A DNA stretch of 37,397 bases, taken from positions 101,572 through 138,968 of the forward strand of contig PBDY01000008.1 of the NCBI GenBank assembly GCA_002717445.1, in the 5' to 3' direction. A model generated the notes under the pieces. That model was not told where the DNA came from. It did no database searches and saw only the letters and a program-made list of their open reading frames with translations. A program made the position numbers and the translations under genes. This DNA is from Gammaproteobacteria bacterium. Lineage in GTDB: Bacteria > Pseudomonadota > Gammaproteobacteria > Steroidobacterales > UBA11654. Positions 7,852-15,900 of the stretch are shown one piece after another. Numbering within the stretch: position 1 is the first letter of the stretch; every line of letters starts with the position of its first letter.

Positions 7852-8673
7852 ATGCCTGAGTTGCCTGAAGTAGAGGTCACTAAAAAGGCGCTAGAATCGG
7901 TCCTGAAAAACACCTCGATCACAGCGGTAAACATTAGAAACAAACAACTGCGCTGGCCTGTCGAAGAAAAAGAAATCAAAAAAATTATCCGCTCCGATAT
8001 CAAAAAAATATATCGGAGAGGCAAGTATATTGTTCTTTCCTGCCAAAATGGTTCAGCAATCCTTCATCTGGGCATGTCTGGAAGCATTGGTGTATTTGAT
8101 TGCAATGCTAAATATCATAAGCATGATCATGTTGAGTTCATTCTTGGGAATGGCAAGGCTATACGCTTAAATGATCCCAGGCGTTTTGGCTGTGTGATTT
8201 GGGCAAATAAAGACCCTCAAAAACATAGGTTGATAAAAAGACTTGGTGTTGAGCCATTGGAAGAGCCGAACCTGGGGGAGTATTTATACGCTAAGAGCAG
8301 AAACCGAAATACTGCAGTAAAAAACTACATTATGAACTCGAACGTGGTTGTTGGCGTTGGCAATATCTATGCCAGTGAGTCGCTGTTCAGGAGCGGCATT
8401 AACCCAGCAAGATCATCGAAAAGAATCAGTGAAGATCGATATAAAAAATTAGCTCTAGAAATCAAGAAGGTTTTGAATGAAGCAATCAAGATGGGTGGGA
8501 CAACATTGAGAAACTTCACTTACTACAATGAAATAAAACAAGTTGGCTATTTTAAACAAAAACTCTTTGTGTATGGAAAGTCAGGTAAAAATTGCAAAGA
8601 ATGCAGCAAAGAAATTAAAGAGCGGGTCATTGGTGGAAGAAATAGTTTTTTCTGCCCAAACTGTCAAACCTAA
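7852..8673 (+). CDS. mutM: formamidopyrimidine-DNA glycosylase (Fpg/MutM)
   Basis: A 273-residue bifunctional glycosylase/AP lyase that removes 8-oxoguanine and ring-opened purines. After loss of the initiator Met the protein starts PELPEVEV, giving the N-terminal Pro nucleophile and the catalytic Glu. The conserved Lys in RRGKYIVL and the helix-two-turn-helix with VVGVGNIYASE (about residues 163-173) are present. The C-terminal zinc finger has four cysteines, CKEC and CPNC, with the RVIGGRNSFFC strand between them. The length is normal, and it follows rpmBG as in E. coli. Its end is convergent with coaD across 35 nt. Confidence 0.97.
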   Translation: MPELPEVEVTKKALESVLKNTSITAVNIRNKQLRWPVEEKEIKKIIRSDIKKIYRRGKYIVLSCQNGSAILHLGMSGSIGVFDCNAKYHKHDHVEFILGNGKAIRLNDPRRFGCVIWANKDPQKHRLIKRLGVEPLEEPNLGEYLYAKSRNRNTAVKNYIMNSNVVVGVGNIYASESLFRSGINPARSSKRISEDRYKKLALEIKKVLNEAIKMGGTTLRNFTYYNEIKQVGYFKQKLFVYGKSGKNCKECSKEIKERVIGGRNSFFCPNCQT

Positions 8674-8687
8674 TTAAGCATAAGTCT

Positions 8688-8716
8688 GGGAGGCCTTTCC
8701 CGCCTATTTTATTTTT
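8688..8716. terminator. weak candidate terminator between convergent mutM and coaD
   Basis: GGGA-GGCCTT-TCCC (8688-8701) can form a 4-bp stem, or AGGC can pair with GCCT (8691-8705). A T-rich stretch follows on the plus strand. The stem is short, and the call rests mainly on the position between two convergent genes. Confidence 0.3.
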
Positions 8717-9185
8717 TATAGGCTTCGGCTAAAGCTTGATGCACCGTTGGGTGCACAAAGTCTGAAACGTCTCCTCCTTCTTGTGCAATTTGCCTGATCA
8801 ACGAAGATGATAAAAATGCATTCTGATCACCGCTGCTAAGAAAAACCGTTTCGATATCATCTGCAAGTTTTTTATTCATACTGGCCAACTCAAATTCATA
8901 TTGACCATCTGCCGGGGATCGAAGCCCTCTTACTATAACCCTTGCATCAATCTTTTTTGCAAAATCAATCGTTAACCCATCGTAAGGCTGAACTTCAATG
9001 TTGCTGAATGCATTCAAAACGTCATTAACCATTGCCAGTCTTTTTTCATGCTCAAATAAAGGCTGCTTCTCTTCGCTCACAGCGACCCCAACAACCAAGA
9101 TTTGGAAAATCGTTGAGGCTCTTCTGATAATTTCAAAGTGGCCATTTGTGATTGGGTCAAAGGTTCCGGGGTAAAGTGCAATCAT
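8709..9185 (-). CDS. coaD: phosphopantetheine adenylyltransferase
   Basis: A 158-residue nucleotidyltransferase that adenylates 4'-phosphopantetheine to dephospho-CoA, the fourth step of CoA synthesis. The N-terminal MIALYPGTFDPITNGHFEI contains the TxGH signature of the superfamily (Thr, Gly and His at about residues 13-17). The phosphate-binding RGLRSPADGQYEFE stretch and the SSSLIRQIA motif near residue 127 are conserved. It overlaps rsmD by 4 nt in ATGA, the usual rsmD-coaD pair, so the two are co-translated. Confidence 0.97.
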   Translation of the reverse strand: MIALYPGTFDPITNGHFEIIRRASTIFQILVVGVAVSEEKQPLFEHEKRLAMVNDVLNAFSNIEVQPYDGLTIDFAKKIDARVIVRGLRSPADGQYEFELASMNKKLADDIETVFLSSGDQNAFLSSSLIRQIAQEGGDVSDFVHPTVHQALAEAYKK

Positions 9186-9763
9186 CTTTCGCTATTTGGG
9201 GTTTTTAATTTAAGAATTCCATAATATACATTTCCAGCCTTTGAATCCTTAACTAATTGATATTTTGAAGACACCAGTTGATCCAAACATTTGTTGGACT
9301 CTAGATAAATCAGGCTGGCATCATTGGCCCAATTATTCTCATAGAGTTTCTCAATGATTTCATTTAATTCAAACTTTCCATAAGGCGGATCTATAAAAAT
9401 TATGTCGAAACAACCCTCCGTGTTCTCCTCCTGAATCATCTTGATTGAGTCTCTGCAGTAAATTTTTATGGCATCAATTTTGTACTGCGTAAGAGAGTCC
9501 TTTAAGGCGGCACAAGCTTTTTTTGATGAGTCAACATAAAGCGCTGAGCTAGAGCCTCTGGAGAAGCATTCAACACTAAGGCAACCACTCCCTCCGAATA
9601 GCTCTAAAATCTTGGTTCCTTCAATATTGGGTGACAACCAATTAAACAAAGTCTCGCGAACACGGTCCGGTGTCGGCTTTACCTGCTCATCCTCTACGGA
9701 AAGCATAATCCCTTTATGCTTGCCCCCAATTATTCTGACCTTTCTGTTTTTTTGTGCTGACAT
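9182..9763 (-). CDS. rsmD: 16S rRNA (guanine(966)-N(2))-methyltransferase
   Basis: A 193-residue SAM-dependent methyltransferase that modifies G966 of 16S rRNA during 30S assembly. Visible motifs are VRIIGGKHKG, the family signature TPDRVRETLFNWL, the SAM-binding LELFGGSGCLSVE at about residues 55-67, and the catalytic DPPYGK. It is followed by coaD. The ftsY-ftsE-ftsX genes that often sit next to it in gammaproteobacteria are not here; instead the divergent neighbour is rpoH itself. Confidence 0.95.
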   Translation of the reverse strand: MSAQKNRKVRIIGGKHKGIMLSVEDEQVKPTPDRVRETLFNWLSPNIEGTKILELFGGSGCLSVECFSRGSSSALYVDSSKKACAALKDSLTQYKIDAIKIYCRDSIKMIQEENTEGCFDIIFIDPPYGKFELNEIIEKLYENNWANDASLIYLESNKCLDQLVSSKYQLVKDSKAGNVYYGILKLKTPNSER

Positions 9764-9867
9764 ATGTTTTTGCGCAAATTTAACTCAAATATTACCAAAA
9801 ATACCCTTTTTAAGAAGTATATAATATATTGATATATATAGTTTTTTTAAAATAAATAAGTATATTT

Positions 9868-9894
9868 TTAGCACTCAAGTATTGAGAGTGCTAA
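9868..9894 (+). promoter_or_regulatory. CIRCE element (HrcA operator) upstream of rpoH
   Basis: TTAGCACTC at 9868-9876 and GAGTGCTAA at 9886-9894 are separated by exactly 9 nt. Both arms match the CIRCE consensus perfectly. It lies 36 nt ahead of the rpoH start, where an operator would block transcription or its early elongation. CIRCE is bound by the heat-labile repressor HrcA, usually at groESL and dnaK. The promoter itself is not clear in the AT-rich stretch 9820-9867; TTGATA at 9829-9834 is one possible -35. Confidence 0.92.
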
Positions 9895-9930
9895 TATTTA
9901 CTCCCTCGAAGTTATTTTCGGGTTAATTTT

Positions 9931-10788
9931 ATGAACGATGCAGTAATCAAAAATGAAATACAACTTCTCGGTCCAATTGGAAGCCTAGAGGCGTACATCA
10001 GTATTGTCAATCAAGCTCCCGTGCTTACCAAAGAGGAGGAATATGCGCTTGCTGTAAGGTTTAAAAAGAACAATGACCTTGATGCGGCCAGACAGCTGAT
10101 CCTCTCTCAGCTGAGATTTGTCGTGCATATAGCGAGAACATACAACGGTTACGGCCTGCCTCTCGCTGACATTATTCAAGAAGGGAATGTTGGTCTGATG
10201 AAGGCGGTTAAAAAGTTTGATCCTGAAAAAGGAGTAAGGCTCGTTACCTATGCCGTGCATTGGATTAGGGCAGAGATTCATGAATTTGTATTCGACAACT
10301 GGAAAATCGTCAAGATCGCAACAACTAAAGCTCAAAGAAAGCTCTTCTTTAAGTTGAGAGGCTCAAAAAAGAAAATAGGCTGGCTTACAAATGATGAGAA
10401 AAACTTAATTGCTGATGACTTAGGTGTGAGAGCAAAGGATGTTGAAACAATGGAGGAGCGTTTAGCCTCCAAAGATGTTTTGTTTGATCGGCCAGAAGAT
10501 GAAGGCAGCACCCATGTCAGCCCTGCTGGTTTCTTGCCGGCTCCAAACAGCGACCCCTCAAAACTCGTGGAAGAAGAAAACTGGCTCGAGAGCAACATAG
10601 AGTTAATGTCTGAAGCAATGGAAAAGCTTGATAACAGAAGTAAAGAGATATTGCGTCTCAGGTGGTTAGCCGATGAAAAAGTAACGCTTAAAGAGCTCGC
10701 AAAGAAATTCAATGTTTCTCTGGAGAGAATAAGACAAATCGAAGAACAGGCCATCCTTGATCTCCGTGAACAACTTCTCAGCTCGTAG
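9931..10788 (+). CDS. rpoH: RNA polymerase sigma-32 factor (heat-shock sigma)
   Basis: A 285-residue sigma factor that directs RNA polymerase to heat-shock promoters (chaperones and proteases). Region 2 is clear (RFVVHIARTYNGYGLPLADIIQEG, then KFDPEKGVRLVTYAVHWIRAEI), with the RpoH box QRKLFFKLR near residue 135 that separates sigma-32 from sigma-70. Region 4 ends the protein with VTLKELAKKFNVSLERIRQIEEQA, an HTH for the -35 box. The length is normal. No strong ribosome-binding site precedes the ATG. The perfect CIRCE element upstream predicts repression by HrcA. The end overlaps trmB. Confidence 0.96.
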   Translation: MNDAVIKNEIQLLGPIGSLEAYISIVNQAPVLTKEEEYALAVRFKKNNDLDAARQLILSQLRFVVHIARTYNGYGLPLADIIQEGNVGLMKAVKKFDPEKGVRLVTYAVHWIRAEIHEFVFDNWKIVKIATTKAQRKLFFKLRGSKKKIGWLTNDEKNLIADDLGVRAKDVETMEERLASKDVLFDRPEDEGSTHVSPAGFLPAPNSDPSKLVEEENWLESNIELMSEAMEKLDNRSKEILRLRWLADEKVTLKELAKKFNVSLERIRQIEEQAILDLREQLLSS

Positions 10789-11440
10789 GCCTGTCAGAAG
10801 CTTTGTTCGGCGACAAGGGAGGATTACCCCCTCTCAACAATCTGCTTTGGAAGAGCTTCTTCCCAAATACGGTATTCAATATTCGGCAGGCTTAGGCTTG
10901 CTGCCAATTAATTTACTTGGAAATCCTGACCTTCCCCTCACCCTCGATATTGGTTTTGGTGATGGAGAGCTGTTGGCATCAATGGCAAGTGGCAATACCC
11001 ATAGAAACTTCATTGGCATAGAAGTTTATACTGCTGGGATAGGGCACTGTCTGAAATTAATAGATCAAAAAAATATTCGTAACTTAAGGCTTGTGAGTGG
11101 CGATGCGGTTGAGGTAATGGAGTTTGGCATAGAGGGCGCCTCTATAAATGAGATCAACTTATTCTTTCCAGATCCTTGGCCAAAAAAAAGACACCGCAAG
11201 AGACGAATCATCAATGCTGCATTTATTGAGCTTATGTCAGAAAAACTAATGCCTGGCGGATTGGTTAACATCTCCACTGACTGGGAGAATTATGCAGAGC
11301 AAATTGAAGATTTGTTTGCAAAGAGAAAATATTTTGTAAAAAAATCATCCCTTGCAAGATGTGAAAGTACAAAATTTGAGAAAAGGGGTCTTTCCCTCGG
11401 CCATGAGATTTTTGACTTTACTTATGAATTGCTGGCCTAG
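10757..11440 (+). CDS. trmB: tRNA (guanine-N(7)-)-methyltransferase
   Basis: A SAM-dependent enzyme that makes m7G46 in tRNA. RSFVRRQGRITPSQQSALE near the N-terminus, the SAM loop LDIGFGDGELLASMA, and LFFPDPWPKKRHRKRRI near residue 136 match the E. coli protein. The C-terminal STKFEKRGLSLGHEIFD is equally conserved. The start is uncertain: TTG at 10757 gives 227 residues and GTG at 10766 gives 224. Both lie inside the end of rpoH (32 or 23 nt overlap), and neither has a strong ribosome-binding site, so translation probably depends on ribosomes finishing rpoH. The stop lies in a CTAG palindrome shared with the gltD stop. Confidence 0.95.
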   Translation: MISVNNFSARRPVRSFVRRQGRITPSQQSALEELLPKYGIQYSAGLGLLPINLLGNPDLPLTLDIGFGDGELLASMASGNTHRNFIGIEVYTAGIGHCLKLIDQKNIRNLRLVSGDAVEVMEFGIEGASINEINLFFPDPWPKKRHRKRRIINAAFIELMSEKLMPGGLVNISTDWENYAEQIEDLFAKRKYFVKKSSLARCESTKFEKRGLSLGHEIFDFTYELLA

Positions 11441-12930
11441 GTTTTTAGTGATCCCAATTTAAGGTTGGGCGCCGAAAGTCTGCTGGTGCCTTGAAGATGC
11501 CTATCAATTGCAAGGGCTGCGCCTCGGCCTTCATTCATTGCCCAGACAACCAAAGATTGGCCTCTTCTTGCATCCCCGGCAGCAAAAACACCCTCAATGT
11601 TGGTAGAAAAGCCTCCATAGGTTGAGTCTATATTTCCCTTTGTGTTTATGGAAACCCCAAAGCCGTTTAGAACTTCTTGTTCTGGCCCCATAAAACCGAG
11701 TGCCAACATCACCAAATCTGCTTTCCAAATTTTTTCTGTATTGGCAATTTCTTTCATTTGGATCTTTCCCCCTTTTTCTTGAGTCCATTCAATATCAACA
11801 GTCTTTAAACCAGAAACAACGCCGTCCTTGCTTAAAAACTCTTTACTGAGCAAAGAAAACCTTCTTGGGTCACTGCCAAATCTTTTTTCAGACTCCTCAT
11901 GCCCATAGTCGGTTCTTAAAATATTCGGCCAAAGGGGCCATGGATTATCTGGCCCTCTTCTTTCCGGTGGTTTAGTCATGATTTCCATATTCACCATATT
12001 TTTGCATCCGTGACGGATCGCAGTAGCAATGCAATCGGTTCCTGTATCGCCGCCCCCAATCACAATCACGTCTTTATCCTTGGCCTCTATATAATCTCCA
12101 TCTGACAGTGAGCTGCTCAACAAGCTTTTAGTATTCTGAGTAAGAAAATCCATTGCGAAATGAATATTCTCAGCGTCTCTGCCTGGGATGCTGAGATCCC
12201 TTGGTATGGTTGAGCCTGTCGCGATCAAAACAGCATCGAATGTATTTTGAAGCTCGTCGGCAGTTACGTCTATTCCAATATTAGTGCTGGTTTTAAATAC
12301 AATGCCTTGAGACTCCAAAAGCTTAATCCTTCGGCCCAATAAACTCTTAGAAAGCTTCATGTTTGGAATTCCATAAACAAGAAGACCTCCTATTCTATCC
12401 TCTCTTTCAAAAACAGTGACGCTGTGTCCAACTTTGTTGAGCTGGTCTGCTGCTGTCAAGCCTGCCGGGCCAGAACCAATGATTGCAATTTTTTTGCCGG
12501 TTGATTTTATGGGCTGTCTCTCTTCAACCCAACCTTCCTCGAAGGCTCTATCAATGATTGAATTTTCAATGTCTTTAATGGTGACCGCAGGCTCATTGAT
12601 GCCTAAAACACAAGCTCCCTCACAGGGAGCGGGGCATACCCTGCCCGTGAATTCTGGGAAGTTATTTGTTTTGGTCAGTCTTTCGTAAGCCTCTTTCCAT
12701 TTGCCTTTGTAGACCAAGTCATTCCATTCTGGAATTAGATTATCAATTGGGCAGCCGTGTTCGGATTCACAGAACGGCACGCCGCAGTTCATGCACCTTG
12801 CGCCTTGTTTTTTTAAATGCCCTTCTTCAGCAGGAACATAGATTTCATAATAGTCCAATGCCCTGTCAACAGGGTCACGCCAGGGCGTTTTTTTTCTTGG
12901 AAATTCCATGAAACCAGTTGGCTTACCCAT
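11437..12930 (-). CDS. gltD: glutamate synthase (NADPH) small (beta) subunit
   Basis: A 497-residue flavoprotein that passes electrons from NADPH to the large subunit for glutamate synthesis. The N-terminal iron-sulfur domain has two cysteine groups ([10 protein letters not shown]...CP near residues 45-60 and [11 protein letters not shown] near residues 97-107). The FAD loop [15 protein letters not shown] is at about residues 150-164, the NADPH loop [13 protein letters not shown] near residue 290, and the C-terminal FAD motif [18 protein letters not shown] is intact. The ATG directly follows the gltB stop (TAGATG). The length is slightly above the E. coli protein (472). Confidence 0.96.
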   Translation of the reverse strand: MGKPTGFMEFPRKKTPWRDPVDRALDYYEIYVPAEEGHLKKQGARCMNCGVPFCESEHGCPIDNLIPEWNDLVYKGKWKEAYERLTKTNNFPEFTGRVCPAPCEGACVLGINEPAVTIKDIENSIIDRAFEEGWVEERQPIKSTGKKIAIIGSGPAGLTAADQLNKVGHSVTVFEREDRIGGLLVYGIPNMKLSKSLLGRRIKLLESQGIVFKTSTNIGIDVTADELQNTFDAVLIATGSTIPRDLSIPGRDAENIHFAMDFLTQNTKSLLSSSLSDGDYIEAKDKDVIVIGGGDTGTDCIATAIRHGCKNMVNMEIMTKPPERRGPDNPWPLWPNILRTDYGHEESEKRFGSDPRRFSLLSKEFLSKDGVVSGLKTVDIEWTQEKGGKIQMKEIANTEKIWKADLVMLALGFMGPEQEVLNGFGVSINTKGNIDSTYGGFSTNIEGVFAAGDARRGQSLVVWAMNEGRGAALAIDRHLQGTSRLSAPNLKLGSLKT

Positions 12931-15900
12931 CTAAACGCCCTTCCTTTGAGATTTTCTGTCGTCAACATCAAAAATGGATTCAATCTCTTCATTGTGTTCG
13001 GCTCTCTCGTTCATCACACGCTTATAATCGACTGGCATGACCTTGACAAACTTTTGCAAACTGTTTTCCCAATCATCCATTATTGACTCTGCCAATGGCG
13101 AATCGGTGTATTCATGATGCAATTCGATCAATCGAAGTATTTCAGCGACGCTCGATTCATCTTCTAATGTTTCAAGCTCCACAGTGCCGGTATTGCATTT
13201 GGGTCCAAACTCATTCCTGGGATCATAAACATAGGCAATTCCACCCGACATTCCAGCAGCAAAATTAACGCCCGTTTCTCCCAATACTACAACCCTTCCC
13301 CCTGTCATATATTCACATCCATGGTCTCCAACGCCCTCAACCACTGACCATGCTCCGCTGTTTCTGACACAAAATCTTTCGGCTGCAATCCCCCTAAAGA
13401 ATCCAAAACCAGATGTTGCGCCATAGAGTGCCACATTACCAATAATGATGTTTTCCTCTGCTTTAAAAATTGAACCCTCAGGAGGGCGAACAATGATCTT
13501 CCCTCCAGAGAGACTCTTGCCAACATAATCATTTGCATCGCCAGCTAAATTAAACATCACCCCTTTAGCTAAAAAAGCTCCAAAGCTTTGGCCTGCAGAA
13601 CCAAAAAAGTTTATGCGAATACTGTCTTCAGTGAGCCCTTCCTCATCCCAGCGTTTTGCAATTTCGTGGCTCAACATGGCTCCAGCTGCCCGATTAAGAT
13701 TTGAAATAGGAAAATCATGCTCTACAGAACTTATCTTAGCTAGGGCATCCTGACACTTTTCTATCAACTCATGATCTAACACAGAGTCAATGTCATGAAC
13801 CTGCTTAATTGTTTTTCTTGTCTGGGCGCCATCTCTAATGCTATCAGGGTTTAACAAAAGTGGGCTCAAATCTAGCTGGCTCGATTTCCAATGTTTCTCT
13901 GCCCTCTCTGTCGATAATAAGTCTGTTCTGCCCACCAATTCATCAATCGATTTTATGCCCAGTTTGGCCATGATTTTTCTTGCTTCTTCAGCAACTAAAA
14001 ATAAATAGTTGATCACGTGCTCTGGCTGGCCCTTGAACTTCTGTCTAAGCATTTTATTTTGAGTGGCAATTCCAACCGGACAGGTATTCAAATGGCACTT
14101 TCTCATCATGACACAGCCCAGTGATATCAGTGGTGCTGTAGAGAAACCGAATTCCTCTGCGCCTAACAATGCAGCAATAATTACGTCTCTACCTGTTTTT
14201 AGGCCGCCGTCTGTTTGTAGTGTTACTCTGCTCCTTAGGTTGTTCATGATAAGTGTTTGGTGGGTCTCGGCTAGACCGAGTTCCCACGGCATGCCGGCAT
14301 TTTTAATGCTGGTCAATGGAGATGCCCCGGTTCCGCCAACATCGCCCGAAATTACAATATGGTCAGCGTGGGCCTTTACAACGCCTGCTGCAATTGTGCC
14401 TACTCCACTTTCAGAGACCAATTTGACGCTTATGTCAGCAACTGGATTACAGTTCTTTAAATCAAAAATTAACTGGGCCAAATCCTCAATTGAATAAATA
14501 TCATGGTGAGGTGGGGGACTGATTAGACCTACTCCCGGGGTTGAATACCTTATCGAAGCAATTTTCTCGTCAACCTTTCTTCCAGGAAGCTCTCCTCCCT
14601 CGCCTGGTTTAGCTCCTTGTGCAATTTTTATCTGCAGCTGCTTTGCGTTTGCAATATAGTTTGCTGTGACGCCGAATCTGCCTGATGCAATTTGTTTGAT
14701 CGCTGAAGATTTGGAGTCGCCATTCTTCATCAATTCGTATCTTGCAGGGTCTTCCCCGCCTTCACCGCTGTTACTTTTCCCACCAATTCTATTCATGGCA
14801 ACCGCCAGAGTTTCATGGGCTTCTGGAGAAATTGAACCAAAACTCATGGCACCAGTGCAAAAACGCTTGACTATTTCGCTTGCTGGCTCAATATTTTTGG
14901 TTGAGATTCCGCCCTCGCTTGGATATTTGAGTTTAAGCAGCCCCCTAAGATTTAATGCCTCTTCCGCCTTTTTGTTCACAAGTCTTGAAAACTTTTCGTA
15001 TGAATTTTCGTCATTGGTTCTGGCTGCCAATTGCAATGTCCACAGTGTTTCTGGGTCCCATCCTTTCTTTTCACCTTCACTTCTCCAATGAAAGTCTCCT
15101 GGATTTGGAAGGTCTGCGGCTACTTCGCCTTGATCTTCTGGATACCCAAGACTATGTCTCTGTGAATGCTCATGCTGAATTGTCTCAAGGTTGACTCCCC
15201 CAACCTTGCTTACGGTTCCATCAAAACATTTTTCAACCACTTCTTTTGATAATCCAATCGCCTCAAAAATCTGAGCGCCCTTATAGGACTGAAGCGTTGA
15301 AATGCCCATTTTCCCCATGACTTTCAAAATGCCTTTTACAGATGCTTGGCGATAAGCATCAATAACCTCTTCATATTCATCCAGAGGCACCCTGTTTTCT
15401 GGGCCTCTCTTATAATGGGTGTGTTTAATTACATTATCGCTTTTTGCCTGCATTAAAATCTCATATGTAAGATATGGGTTGATTGCATCAGCGCCATAAC
15501 CAAACAGCAGACAAAAATGATGGACTTCTCGAGCCTCACCTGTTTCGACGACTATTGCGGCCCTGGATCTCTTGGCAGTTTTTACCAGACGATGATGAAC
15601 TGCGCCACAAGCCATCAGAGCGCTGACAGGAATTCTGTTGTCGCTCATGCCTCTGTCGCTAAGCACTATGAACCCAATCCCGTCATCAATGGCCTCTTCT
15701 GCGGTACTGCAAATATCATCGATTGTTTTATTTAGCCCAACCCCTTTATCGTAAGTGATATCAATCACTTTGCTTCTGTGATTGAGGTAATCAAGATGCT
15801 TAAGGGCATACATGGCGGTGTTTGTGAGTATCGGGTTTTCAACTAGGATTCTGTTTGCGTGTTTTTCTGAAGGCTCTAAGAGATTTCCCTCAGGACCAAT

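Noticed and set aside
10332-10754. Open frame of 140 codons antisense to rpoH
   Set aside because: Serine- and phenylalanine-rich antisense shadow of rpoH with no recognisable domain or ribosome-binding site.
14063-14497. Open frame of 144 codons on the plus strand inside gltB
   Set aside because: Its sequence is the antisense of a well-conserved part of gltB, it has no family resemblance, and other such frames occur along the same gene.
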